Source of the DNA: Pseudonocardia sp.
GTDB lineage: Bacteria; Actinomycetota; Actinomycetes; Mycobacteriales; Pseudonocardiaceae
Direction: 5' to 3'
NCBI GenBank assembly: GCA_030453005.1
Contig: JAKDLE010000050.1
Coordinates: forward strand, 1 to 10,212
Length of the DNA stretch: 10,212 bases
The translations under genes and the position numbers were made by a program. The notes beneath the pieces were generated by a model, which saw nothing but the letters and a program-made list of their open reading frames with translations, did not search any database and was not told the origin of the DNA. Positions 1 to 6,292 of the stretch are shown piece after piece (the stretch's first letter is position 1; each line of letters opens with the position of its first letter).

Positions 1-28
1 ATGGCAGGCGACGCAATGGCACCGCCGG

Positions 29-208
29 TCATAGGCGTGGCTGGCGCGGCGGCGCGGCGATCGGCGGGGGAGCGGAGCACCGGTTGCGAGCGCCGGAATC
101 CGAGGACGGATGCCGGGTTGACCCGGTACCCTGACCGGCGCGCCGGGTCGCCGTGGGCGGGGCGGGGCCCGCGGGCCGCGACACCGCCTGGTCCGGGGCG
201 CCGCACAT
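29..208 (-). pseudogene. Probable remnant of sseC (DUF1416), N-terminus only
   Basis: The ATG at 208-206 overlaps the cysA stop codon in a TGATG arrangement, a typical translationally coupled junction. The first residues, MCGAPDQ...PAG, resemble the start of SseC/DUF1416 proteins, which follow cysA in many actinobacteria. After about 14 codons the frame becomes Pro/Arg/Ser-rich low-complexity sequence and stops at codon 60. A DUF1416 protein is about 100 residues with a conserved LLD..GEFTAEV-like core. I looked for that core in all three minus frames of 1-205 and found nothing. I infer that the start survived and the body was lost or replaced. The alternative is an unrelated short ORF. The resemblance is from memory of the family, not from a search. 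Confidence 0.4.
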
Positions 209-1059
209 CAGACGCCCGCCTTCTGGCCCGTGCCGAGCTCGATCGGCACGCCGATGAGCGAGCCGTACTCGGTCCAGCTGCCGTCGTAGTTCTTGACGTC
301 GTCGTACCCGAGCAGCTCGTGCAGCACGACCCACGTGTGGCTGGAGCGCTCGCCGATGCGGCAGTAGGCGATCGTGGCCTTGCCCTGCTCGTAGCCCTCG
401 GCCTCGTACAGCGTGGCCAGGTCCTCGTCGGAGCGGAACGTGCCGTCCTCGTTGGCCGCCTTGCTCCACGGGATGTTGATCGCCGACGGGATGTGGCCGG
501 GTCGCTGCGACTGCTCCTGCGGCAGGTGCGCGGGCGCGAGGATCTTGCCGGAGAACTCGTCCGGCGAGCGGACGTCGACCAGGTTCTTGGTGCCGATCGC
601 GTCGACGGTCTCGTCGCGGAAGGCGCGGATCGAGTTGTCGGCGTCCTTGGCGACGTAGGTGGTGGCCGGGCGCTCGACCACGTCGGTGGTGAGGGCGCGG
701 CCGTCGAGCTCCCACTTCTTGCGTCCGCCGTCGAGCAGCTTCACGGATGCGTGCCCGTAGAGCGTGAACTCCCAGTACGCGTAGGCGGCGAACCAGTTGT
801 TGTTGCCGCCGTAGAGCACGACGGTGTCGTCCTCGGCCACGCCCTTCGCCGAGAGCAGCTCGGAGAACTGCTCCTTGGTGGGGATGTCGCGGCGGACCCG
901 GTCCTGGAGCTCAGTGGTCCAGTTGATCTTGACAGCGCCGGCCAGGTGGCCGCCGTCGTAGGCGGTGGTGTCCTCGTCGACCTCGAGGAACACGACGCCG
1001 TCGGTTCCCAGGTTCTGTTCGGCCCACTCGGCGGTGACGAGGACGTCCTCGCGACTCAT
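208..1059 (-). CDS. sseA: Thiosulfate sulfurtransferase, CysA/SseA type (rhodanese)
   Basis: This 283-residue tandem-rhodanese protein transfers sulfane sulfur from thiosulfate to an acceptor such as cyanide or a thiol, in the cytoplasm. The N-terminal domain (about residues 1-125) has a non-catalytic loop, YGGNNNWFAAYAYWE, where cysteine is absent. The C-terminal domain (about 150-275) carries the active loop CRIGERSS with Cys233, the same loop as mycobacterial CysA2. Length is normal for the family (about 275-285). I chose the ATG at 1059 because AGGGAG lies 7 nt upstream; a longer frame to 1128 would read into the 5' leader. A cysteine-rich leader ORF lies upstream and an sseC-like start overlaps the stop. 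It is often annotated cysA, but it is unrelated to the sulfate-transport ATPase CysA. Confidence 0.93.
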   Translation of the reverse strand: MSREDVLVTAEWAEQNLGTDGVVFLEVDEDTTAYDGGHLAGAVKINWTTELQDRVRRDIPTKEQFSELLSAKGVAEDDTVVLYGGNNNWFAAYAYWEFTLYGHASVKLLDGGRKKWELDGRALTTDVVERPATTYVAKDADNSIRAFRDETVDAIGTKNLVDVRSPDEFSGKILAPAHLPQEQSQRPGHIPSAINIPWSKAANEDGTFRSDEDLATLYEAEGYEQGKATIAYCRIGERSSHTWVVLHELLGYDDVKNYDGSWTEYGSLIGVPIELGTGQKAGV

Positions 1060-1072
1060 GCGGTTACTCCCT

Positions 1073-1101
1073 GCTGATGGTTGTGAGGGCTGATGGTTGT
1101 G
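1073..1101. repeat. 13-bp exact tandem repeat in the cysA 5' leader
   Basis: The 13-mer GCTGATGGTTGTG occurs at 1073-1085 and again at 1089-1101, separated by AGG (period 16). On the cysA transcript it reads CACAACCATCAGC twice and ends immediately before the AGGGAG ribosome-binding site (1072-1067). The spacer between copies reads CCT in the mRNA, and CCCT there could pair weakly with AGGG of the ribosome site. Function is unknown; it could be part of a translational switch or a simple slippage duplication. Confidence 0.85.
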
Positions 1102-1137
1102 GATCAGGCGGCCGACGACGGCGGGCACCGGGGTGGT

Positions 1138-1165
1138 CAGGGGCCGCGCCGGGCGGACAGCCCTG
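1138..1165 (-). promoter_or_regulatory. Hairpin candidate between leader ORF and cysA
   Basis: On the cysA transcript CAGGG (1165-1161) can pair with CCCTG (1142-1138), with an inner CCGC/GCGG stem closing a CCGGC loop. It lies about 45 nt after the leader stop and about 80 nt before the cysA start, in the right place for an attenuator or a folding switch. There is no U-tract, so an intrinsic terminator is not shown. In DNA this GC-rich some pairing is expected by chance. Confidence 0.3.
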
Positions 1166-1210
1166 CCCCCCGCGTGCTGCAGCGGTCGGGGTCAGGCCCA
1201 CGCGAGACGC

Positions 1211-1285
1211 TCAGGAGGTGCGACAGAGGCAGCTGCCGAGGCGGCACAGGTCTACTGTGCGACGTCGGGTCAGCGGCCAGAACAC
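1211..1285 (-). CDS. Cysteine-rich leader peptide (uORF) upstream of cysA
   Basis: This is a 24-codon ORF with a GTG start at 1285-1283 and a TGA at 1213-1211. It opens MFWPLT, continues RRRTVDLCR, and ends with SCLCRTS, giving three cysteines at residues 14, 19 and 21. The core matches the RRxVDLCR...C.CR pattern of the actinobacterial leader peptides found upstream of sulfur-metabolism genes. In mycobacteria similar polycysteine uORFs are reported to govern downstream sulfur operons, including a cysA one, by ribosome behaviour at cysteine codons. A TACGCT -10 box ends 7 nt before the GTG and no Shine-Dalgarno sequence is seen, so the transcript is probably leaderless. Its likely job is to sense charged tRNA-Cys and set cysA expression across the 151-nt spacer. 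The peptide itself probably has no other role. Confidence 0.8.
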   Translation of the reverse strand: MFWPLTRRRTVDLCRLGSCLCRTS

Positions 1286-1292
1286 GCTGCCG

Positions 1293-1298
1293 AGCGTA
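1293..1298 (-). promoter_or_regulatory. -10 box of the leader-cysA transcript
   Basis: TACGCT on the minus strand fits the actinobacterial TANNNT -10 pattern. It is 7 nt from the leader GTG, which would put the transcription start on or next to that GTG. The expected -35 position (about 1316-1321) is occupied by one arm of the TCCCGC/GCGGGA palindrome and is not a recognisable TTGACA, suggesting activator dependence or repression. Confidence 0.5.
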
Positions 1299-1306
1299 GC
1301 CGAGTA

Positions 1307-1321
1307 TCCCGCTCAGCGGGA
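1307..1321. promoter_or_regulatory. Palindrome over the -35 region, possible operator
   Basis: TCCCGC-TCA-GCGGGA is a perfect 6-bp inverted repeat with a 3-bp centre. The half-site with its flank, ATCCCGCT (1306-1313), recurs at 1327-1334, exactly 21 bp away, so the two copies lie on the same face of the helix. The palindrome covers the -35 position of the leader promoter. A regulator of sulfur metabolism would be a natural ligand, but no consensus known to me matches it, so the identity is open. Confidence 0.4.
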
Positions 1322-1327
1322 GCGTGA

Positions 1328-1352
1328 TCCCGCTGACCGGACCCGGTCGGGA
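1328..1352 (-). terminator. Strong hairpin just after lmeA, possible terminator
   Basis: Beginning 12 nt after the lmeA stop, the transcript can form a GACCGG/CCGGTC stem. It is extended by TCCC/GGGA on the outside, with a 3-nt bulge on the 3' side. No U-run follows, as is usual for many actinobacterial hairpin terminators. It could separate lmeA from the leader-cysA unit, which begins only about 45 bp further on. Confidence 0.35.
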
Positions 1353-1363
1353 AAGACGGAGGG

Positions 1364-2158
1364 TCAGCCCGGGGTCGCGGCCGAGGCCGCGGTGCCGAGC
1401 ACCAGGTCGGTGGTGCTGCCGCTGATCTCCAGGACTCCGTCGCGCGCGCGCAGCTCGGTCGGGGTGACCTCGAGGGGCAGCGAACCGGGATCGACCTCGA
1501 CGGTGAACCGGTCGCGCACCGCGTCCTGCACCACCTCCGGCAGCGGTTCGGCGTCGGCTCCGAGGCGGATGTCGCGCGGCACGATCCGCACCACGTCGCC
1601 GTCGAGCTCCAGGGACACCAGCACCGACACCACGGTGTCCGTGCCGAGCAGCGAGGTGGTGCCCACCAGCCGGGCGACGTTGTCGGGGTCGAGGGCGCCC
1701 AGGGAGTCGTCGCCCCCGTCCTCCACGGCGCGGGCGAGCGCCTCGGCGTCGACGGTCTCGATCCGCAGGTCCTCGACGCTGCCGCCGAGCAGCCGCTCGA
1801 TGTCGTCGGCGCCGATGCGCACGGTGCCCTCGGCCTCCTCGACCCTCAGCGACGTGGGCCCGGACCCGAGCACCTCCGAGAGCGGCGCGTGAACGCCGCG
1901 GAGCTGGGCGACCACCTCGACCTCCTGCAGCTCTCCGACCTGGAGACGGTCCGCGGAGACGTCGATGCTGGAGTAGGTGCCTGCGATGGCCTGGGTGATG
2001 AACGGGAAACCGTTGATCCGCACGTCGGGGTCGTCGGGCAGGCCGAGCTGCTCGCGCATCTGCCGCGCCACTGCGGACTCGGCGAGCGCGGCGGCCCCGA
2101 AGTCGGCGACGACGAGCAGCCCGACGAACACGAGCAACCCGACGATGAGGCGCTTCAT
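1364..2158 (-). CDS. lmeA: LmeA-like phospholipid-binding protein (DUF2993)
   Basis: This 264-residue protein belongs to the DUF2993 family. Mycobacterial LmeA is a periplasmic/cell-envelope lipid-binding protein needed for normal mannan elongation of lipomannan. The N-terminus MKRLIVGLLVFVGLLVVADF is a hydrophobic export signal or anchor (residues 3-20). The mature part alternates beta-strands with short helices, as in lipid-binding tubular folds, and includes RINGFPFITQAIAGTYSSIDV (split at residues 47-67), the family's signature region. I start at the ATG at 2158 because GGAGG lies 4 nt upstream; the frame stays open for another 600 nt but that part lies opposite glnR. It is divergent from glnR, as Rv0817c is from Rv0818. 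The lipid ligand is unknown here. Confidence 0.85.
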   Translation of the reverse strand: MKRLIVGLLVFVGLLVVADFGAAALAESAVARQMREQLGLPDDPDVRINGFPFITQAIAGTYSSIDVSADRLQVGELQEVEVVAQLRGVHAPLSEVLGSGPTSLRVEEAEGTVRIGADDIERLLGGSVEDLRIETVDAEALARAVEDGGDDSLGALDPDNVARLVGTTSLLGTDTVVSVLVSLELDGDVVRIVPRDIRLGADAEPLPEVVQDAVRDRFTVEVDPGSLPLEVTPTELRARDGVLEISGSTTDLVLGTAASAATPG

Positions 2159-2283
2159 CCGACCTCCGAGGACGACCTGGTGAGCGTCCGACGGTAGAGC
2201 GACGCCCCGTCCGGGCCTGCGCCGGGCCTGCCCTGAGCGCGTGACCTGCGCCGCGGACGGTAGGAGGGGCCCGTTCGTCGGGC

Positions 2284-2289
2284 TATCCT
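2284..2289 (+). promoter_or_regulatory. Possible -10 box for glnR
   Basis: TATCCT lies 50 bp before the glnR GTG in the 181-bp divergent lmeA-glnR spacer (2159-2339). No convincing -35 is seen at 17 bp. On the opposite strand TACCGT (about 2190-2195) could serve lmeA. I see no clear GlnR box, so autoregulation is not supported by sequence. Confidence 0.3.
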
Positions 2290-2339
2290 CGTGCCGTCTG
2301 CGAGCCCCGGCGAACCGTGCGCCCGGCGAGGAGGACCAC

Positions 2340-3092
2340 GTGGAGATCCTTCTGCTGACGGCCGACCCCGACCCCGGGTCGGTGCTGCCTGCGCTGGCGT
2401 TGTTGCCGCACCGGGTGCGCACCGCCGCGCCCGAGGTGGCCGCGCTGCTCGACGCAGGCCCGCGCGACGCGGTGCTCGTCGACGCGCGCTCGGATCTGGT
2501 GGCCGCACGCAGCCTGTGCAGGCTGCTGGGCAGCACCGGAACCGACGTACCGGTGGTCGCGGTGCTCACCGAGGGCGGGCTCGTGGCGCTGTCGGGCGAG
2601 TGGGCCGTCGACGAGATCCTGCTGCCCACCACCGGTCCGGCCGAGGTCGACGCCCGCCTGCGGCTGCTCAAGGCCCGCCCCGGGGCCGGCGCGGGTGCGG
2701 GCGGTGATGCGCTCGTGCTCGGCGAGCTGGTGATCGACGAGGCCACGTACTCGGCGCGGCTGCGCGGGCGCCTGCTGGAGCTCACCTACAAGGAGTTCGA
2801 GCTGCTCAAGTACCTCGCCCAGCACGCGGGCCGGGTGTTCACCCGGGCGCAGCTGCTGCAGGAGGTCTGGGGCTACGACTTCTTCGGCGGCACCCGCACG
2901 GTCGACGTCCACGTGCGGCGGCTGCGCGCGAAGCTGGGGATCGAGCACGAGCAGATGATCGGCACGGTGCGCAACGTCGGCTACAAGTTCGTGCGTCCCG
3001 GTCGCAGCGCGCTGGGCTCGCGGGCGGTCTCCGGGACCGACTCCGAGGACGAGAACTCCGACGTGCACCACCGGGTCGGCGGCCGGGCGTAG
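2340..3092 (+). CDS. glnR: GlnR, OmpR-family nitrogen response regulator
   Basis: This 250-residue DNA-binding regulator controls nitrogen assimilation genes (glnA, amtB, nitrate/nitrite use) in actinomycetes. Residues 1-110 form an atypical receiver domain: Asp48 in VLVDAR is at the phosphorylation position, but the usual acidic pair near the N-terminus is missing, consistent with an orphan regulator without a kinase. Residues 126-220 form a winged helix whose segments [20 protein letters not shown] and [18 protein letters not shown] agree with mycobacterial and streptomycete GlnR. The tail after about 222 is acidic and probably disordered. The GTG at 2340 is chosen because GAGGAGGA precedes it by 4 nt and residues 1-10 ([10 protein letters not shown]) align with known GlnR starts. 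mshD follows after 9 nt and is probably co-transcribed. Confidence 0.92.
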   Translation: MEILLLTADPDPGSVLPALALLPHRVRTAAPEVAALLDAGPRDAVLVDARSDLVAARSLCRLLGSTGTDVPVVAVLTEGGLVALSGEWAVDEILLPTTGPAEVDARLRLLKARPGAGAGAGGDALVLGELVIDEATYSARLRGRLLELTYKEFELLKYLAQHAGRVFTRAQLLQEVWGYDFFGGTRTVDVHVRRLRAKLGIEHEQMIGTVRNVGYKFVRPGRSALGSRAVSGTDSEDENSDVHHRVGGRA

Positions 3093-3101
3093 CCTCGAAG
3101 C

Positions 3102-3995
3102 GTGATCGAACTGTCGTGGCAGGCCGGGCTCGACGAATCCGGTGGCGCGGAGGTCCGGGCGCTCGCCTCGGCGGCCGCGGAGGCCGACGGGAGCGCCCCG
3201 CTCTCCGACGAGGTGCTGCTGCACCTGCGGGCCGACGACACGGCCCACCTGATGGCCCGCAGCGGCGGCGACCTCGTCGGCTTCGCTCATCTCGACGCGG
3301 CCGGAGGCGGCGAGCTGGTCGTGCACCCGGCCCACCGGCGCGCCGGGCTCGGCACCCGCCTCGCGGGGGCCGTACTCGAGCGCGCGGCGTCCGTGCGGCT
3401 TGGGGCGTCCGTGCGGCTCTGGGCGCACGGCGAGCACCCGGGGGCGGTCGCGATCGCCCACCGGCTCGGCTTCACGCGGGTGCGGGAGCTGTGGCAGATG
3501 CACCTCGACATGCCGGATGCGCCGCCCGCGGCGGCACCGCCCGACGGGGTGCGGCTGCGGCCGTTCGTGGTGGGCGTCGACGAGGCGGAGTTCCTGCGCG
3601 TCAACAACGCCGCGTTCGACTGGCATCCCGAGCAGGGCGGCTGGAGCGTCGAGCAGGTACGGCTGCGGCAGGCCGAGCCGTGGTTCGACGCCGAGGGGTT
3701 CCTGCTCGCCGTGGACGCCGGGGACAGGCTCCTGGGCTACCACTGGACGAAGGTGCACACCGAGCCCGAGCGGATCGGGGAGGTCTACGTGCTGGGTGTC
3801 GACCCGTCCGCACAGGGCATGGGGCTGGGTGCGGTGCTCACGGTCGCGGGGCTGCGACACCTGCACGCACGGGGTCTGCGGCAGGTCCTGTTGTACGTCG
3901 AGTCCGACAACGAGGCGGCCGTGCGGGTGTACCGCAAGCTGGGTTTCACGCTCCGGCACACCGACGTCCTGTTCGCCCGCGCCGCCATCGCGTGA
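3102..3995 (+). CDS. mshD: Mycothiol synthase MshD
   Basis: This 297-residue protein contains two GNAT acetyltransferase domains. It transfers acetyl from acetyl-CoA to Cys-GlcN-inositol, the last step of mycothiol synthesis in the cytoplasm. The N-terminal domain has VVHPAHRRAGLGTRL (about 73-87). The active C-terminal domain has GEVYVLGVDPSAQGMGLG (226-243), with acetyl-CoA-binding Gln238-x-x-Gly-x-Gly. Glu227 probably corresponds to the catalytic Glu of Mycobacterium MshD. Length is close to the usual 290-315. The GTG at 3102 follows the glnR stop by 9 nt and lacks a strong Shine-Dalgarno, suggesting translational coupling. An 18-bp internal duplication adds six residues near 97-108. Synteny with Rv0818-Rv0819 supports the call. 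Confidence 0.93.
   Translation: MIELSWQAGLDESGGAEVRALASAAAEADGSAPLSDEVLLHLRADDTAHLMARSGGDLVGFAHLDAAGGGELVVHPAHRRAGLGTRLAGAVLERAASVRLGASVRLWAHGEHPGAVAIAHRLGFTRVRELWQMHLDMPDAPPAAAPPDGVRLRPFVVGVDEAEFLRVNNAAFDWHPEQGGWSVEQVRLRQAEPWFDAEGFLLAVDAGDRLLGYHWTKVHTEPERIGEVYVLGVDPSAQGMGLGAVLTVAGLRHLHARGLRQVLLYVESDNEAAVRVYRKLGFTLRHTDVLFARAAIA
3386..3418 (+). repeat. 18-bp in-frame tandem duplication within mshD
   Basis: GGCGTCCGTGCGGCT occurs at 3386-3400 and 3404-3418, a period of 18 bp. It encodes ASVRL-G-ASVRL, so six residues are repeated in frame in the linker/helix of the inactive N-terminal GNAT domain. The reading frame is kept. Confidence 0.85.
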
Positions 3996-4022
3996 GCTCT
4001 TCCGAGGTGTCCTGCCTCACGC
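3990..4022 (+). terminator. Stem-loop over the mshD stop codon
   Basis: GCGTGAG (3990-3996, containing the TGA stop) can pair perfectly with CTCACGC (4016-4022) across a 19-nt loop. It sits between the glnR-mshD unit and the pst promoter region and has no U-tract. It may be a weak terminator or a 3'-end stabiliser. Confidence 0.35.
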
Positions 4023-4032
4023 CGGGTGGTGT

Positions 4033-4076
4033 GTTCATGCTGCGTTTACCTGATCGGGGGAGCGCGTCCACCGTCG
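4033..4076 (+). promoter_or_regulatory. Probable PHO box of the pst operon
   Basis: GTTCATGCTGC (4033-4043) is followed directly by GTTTACCTGAT (4044-4054), two 11-bp direct-repeat units close to the actinobacterial PhoP/RegX3 consensus based on GTTCACC. One unit further on (4055-4065) is degenerate, but GTCCACCGTCG (4066-4076) is back in the same 11-bp register. A TAGCGT -10 candidate is at 4082-4087, about 53 bp before the pstS start. Position and spacing fit phosphate-starvation activation of pstSCAB by PhoP-type regulators. The regulator is not encoded in the window. Confidence 0.55.
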
Positions 4077-4140
4077 CTACCTAGCGTCTTCTGTGAGCGG
4101 CCGCCCCGAGCCGCATGACAGTCCCGACGGAGGATCACAG

Positions 4141-5274
4141 GTGAAGATCGTGCAGCACGGTAGCCGTGCTCGAATCGCCGCGGTTGGGCTCGCCACCACC
4201 GGTGCCTTGCTGCTCGCGGGATGCGGCGCGGCCAACGAGTCCTCCGCCCCCCCGGGCGGAGGTTCGGCAGGCGGCGGGGGCGAGCTCGCCGGGCAGATCG
4301 CCGGTGCGGGCTCCAGCGCGCAGGGTGCGGCGATGCAGGCGTGGATCGCGGGTTTCACCGAGGTGGCGCCCGGCGTGACCGTCGCCTACGACCCGATCGG
4401 CTCCGGCGGCGGTCGCGAGCAGTTCATCGCGGGCGGCTCGGACTTCGGCGGCACCGACGCCTACCTCGACGAGGAGGAGTACGCGGCGGCGCTGGAGCGC
4501 TGCGGCGGCGAGGACTCGGTGGTCGAGGTCCCGCTCTACATCTCGCCGATCGCGATCGCCTACAACCTCGAGGGCGTCGAGCAGCTCAACCTCTCGCCGC
4601 AGGCGCTCGCAGGCATCTTCACGCAGCAGATCACGAACTGGAACGACCCGGCCATCGCCGCGACCAACCCCGGCGTCGAGCTGCCCGACCTGCCCATCAC
4701 CCCGGTGAACCGCTCGGACGAGTCGGGCACCACCGAGAACTTCCAGGAGTACCTCGCGGCGGTCGCCCCCGACGTCTGGACCTACGAGGTCAGCGGCAAC
4801 TGGCCGATCCCGGGCGGCGCCGCCGCACAGGGCACCTCGGGCGTCGTCGGCGCCATCGGTGCGGGCAACGGCACGATCGGCTACGCCGACGCCAGCCAGG
4901 TGGGCGACCTCCGCGTCGCGAGCATCGGGGTCGGCGGCGAGTTCGTACAGCCGACGCCCGAGGCCGCGTCCACCGTCGTGCAGAACTCGACCCGAGTCGA
5001 GGGCCGTGGCAGCCACAGCTTCGCCTACGACCTGGCCCGCGACACCACCGAGTCGGGCGCGTACCCGATCGTGCTGGTGTCCTACAACCTGGCGTGCACC
5101 ACCTACGACGACCCGGCGGTCGGCGAGGCCGTCCGCGCCTTCTTCACCTACGTCGCCAGTGACGCGGGCCAGCAGGTGGCCGCTGAGAACGCCGGATCCG
5201 CCCCGCTGTCCGACGAGCTGCAGGAGATGTTCCAGCCCGCCATCGACGCCATCGGCACCGGCGGCGCGAGCTGA
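4141..5274 (+). CDS. pstS: Phosphate ABC transporter substrate-binding lipoprotein PstS
   Basis: This 377-residue lipoprotein captures phosphate outside the membrane for the PstCAB permease. Residues 1-27 are a lipoprotein signal ending in LLLAGC, with Cys28 the lipidation site. A Gly/Ser-rich flexible linker follows (about 37-48). The binding protein then shows IAGAGSSAQGAAMQAW (53-68), YDPIGSGGGREQF (83-95), DFGGTDAYL (101-109) and NRSDESGTTENF (190-201), the phosphate-contacting segments of PstS. The GTG at 4141 is preferred over one at 4093 because GGAGG lies 7 nt upstream and the signal peptide begins there. A PHO box lies upstream and pstC follows after 49 nt. In that gap GTAGC-GA-GCTAC (5287-5298) forms a small inverted repeat. 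Confidence 0.95.
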   Translation: MKIVQHGSRARIAAVGLATTGALLLAGCGAANESSAPPGGGSAGGGGELAGQIAGAGSSAQGAAMQAWIAGFTEVAPGVTVAYDPIGSGGGREQFIAGGSDFGGTDAYLDEEEYAAALERCGGEDSVVEVPLYISPIAIAYNLEGVEQLNLSPQALAGIFTQQITNWNDPAIAATNPGVELPDLPITPVNRSDESGTTENFQEYLAAVAPDVWTYEVSGNWPIPGGAAAQGTSGVVGAIGAGNGTIGYADASQVGDLRVASIGVGGEFVQPTPEAASTVVQNSTRVEGRGSHSFAYDLARDTTESGAYPIVLVSYNLACTTYDDPAVGEAVRAFFTYVASDAGQQVAAENAGSAPLSDELQEMFQPAIDAIGTGGAS

Positions 5275-5323
5275 GCAGCACGTCACGTAGCGAGCTACCT
5301 CGCCCACCGTCGGAAGGGACGAC

Positions 5324-6292
5324 GTGAACACCAGTACCGCTGCGCCGAAGACCACGACCAGCGCGACCAGGCCCATCCGACGGCCGGGCGACCGGATCTT
5401 CGCCGGTGCCGCGGCCGGTGCCGGGGTCCTCATCCTGGTCATCCTCGCCGGGGTGGCGGTGTTCCTGCTGGTGCAGGCGTACCCGGCGCTGGTCGCGGCG
5501 CCGGAGGAGCTGCCGACCCCGAGCGCAGGCGGCGAGGGCTTCGTCGCCTACGTCTGGCCGCTCCTGTTCGGCACGCTGCTCTCCGCCACGCTGGCGCTGC
5601 TGGTCGCCACACCGCTGGCCGTGTGCGTCGCGTTGTTCATCAGCCACTACGCGCCGCGCAAGCTGTCCCAGGGCCTGGGGTACCTGGTCGACCTGCTCGC
5701 CGCGGTGCCCAGCATCATCTTCGGGCTGTGGGGCCTCGCGGTGCTCGCGCCGCTGACGGTGCCCCCCACCCGGTGGCTGGAGGACAACCTGGGGTTCATC
5801 CCGCTCTTCGCGGGCCCGGCCTCGGCGATCGGGCGCACCATGCTGGTCGCCGCGCTGGTACTGGCGGTGATGATCCTCCCGATCGTCACCGCGGTGGCCC
5901 GCGAGGTCTTCCTCCAGACGCCGCTGCTGCACCAGGAGGCCGCCCTCGCGCTCGGCGCGACCCGCTGGGAGATGGTCCAGCTGGCGGTGCTGCCCTTCGG
6001 GCGCTCCGGGATCATCAGCGGCGCGATGCTGGGCCTCGGCCGGGCGCTGGGCGAGACGATGGCCATCACCATCGTGCTGTCGGTCTCCGGTGGCGTCACC
6101 TTCAACCTGATCAGCGACGGCAACCCGGCGACGATCGCGGCGAACATCGCGCTGGAGTTCCCGGAGTCCACCGGGCTCGACGTCAACACGCTGATCGCCA
6201 CGGGGCTCGTCCTGTTCGCGGTCACGCTGATCGTGAACCTGCTCGCCCGGTACGTGATCAACCGTCGGCGCGACTTCTCGGGAGCGAACTGA
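5324..6292 (+). CDS. pstC: Phosphate ABC transporter permease PstC
   Basis: This 322-residue integral membrane protein forms, with PstA, the phosphate channel of the Pst importer. A cytoplasmic tail (1-25) precedes about six membrane segments near 29-52, 78-106, 120-145, 172-195, 230-256 and 288-309. The ABC-permease EAA loop is EAALALGATRWEMVQLAVLP (205-224), followed by GLGRALGETMA, as in PstC proteins. The GTG at 5324 follows GGAAGGG by 5 nt. The stop overlaps the pstA start (TGATG), so the two permeases are translationally coupled and probably made in equal amounts. Confidence 0.95.
   Translation: MNTSTAAPKTTTSATRPIRRPGDRIFAGAAAGAGVLILVILAGVAVFLLVQAYPALVAAPEELPTPSAGGEGFVAYVWPLLFGTLLSATLALLVATPLAVCVALFISHYAPRKLSQGLGYLVDLLAAVPSIIFGLWGLAVLAPLTVPPTRWLEDNLGFIPLFAGPASAIGRTMLVAALVLAVMILPIVTAVAREVFLQTPLLHQEAALALGATRWEMVQLAVLPFGRSGIISGAMLGLGRALGETMAITIVLSVSGGVTFNLISDGNPATIAANIALEFPESTGLDVNTLIATGLVLFAVTLIVNLLARYVINRRRDFSGAN

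Noticed and set aside
1..1077. Plus-strand open frame of 358 codons opposite the sulfurtransferase
   Set aside because: The minus-strand sulfurtransferase has family motifs, a normal length and a ribosome site; the plus frame has none.
1060..1363. Classical sulfur riboswitch (SAM type) before cysA
   Set aside because: I could not find a SAM-aptamer-like arrangement of helices; the cysteine-rich leader ORF explains the region better. A covariance-model search would settle it.
2241..2339. Upstream start for glnR
   Set aside because: The extra 33 residues do not resemble GlnR, while the GTG at 2340 has a strong GAGGAGGA site and matches the family start.
2159..2785. Upstream extension of the lmeA reading frame
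   Set aside because: The extension is Ser/Arg/Ala-rich, lies opposite glnR, and the ATG at 2158 has a GGAGG and begins a proper export signal.
2283..3959. Very long minus-strand open frame opposite glnR and mshD
   Set aside because: It lies entirely opposite two well-supported genes, its translation is Arg/His/Pro/Gln-rich with no family resemblance, and such antisense frames are normal in DNA this GC-rich.
4093..4140. Earlier GTG start for pstS
   Set aside because: It would put a polar stretch before the lipoprotein signal; the GTG at 4141 has GGAGG at the right spacing.
5275..5323. Small inverted repeat GTAGC-GA-GCTAC between pstS and pstC as a terminator
   Set aside because: The stem is only 5 bp with a 2-nt centre that would have to open, and there is no U-tract. 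It may be an mRNA processing or stability element, but evidence is too thin for a separate feature.
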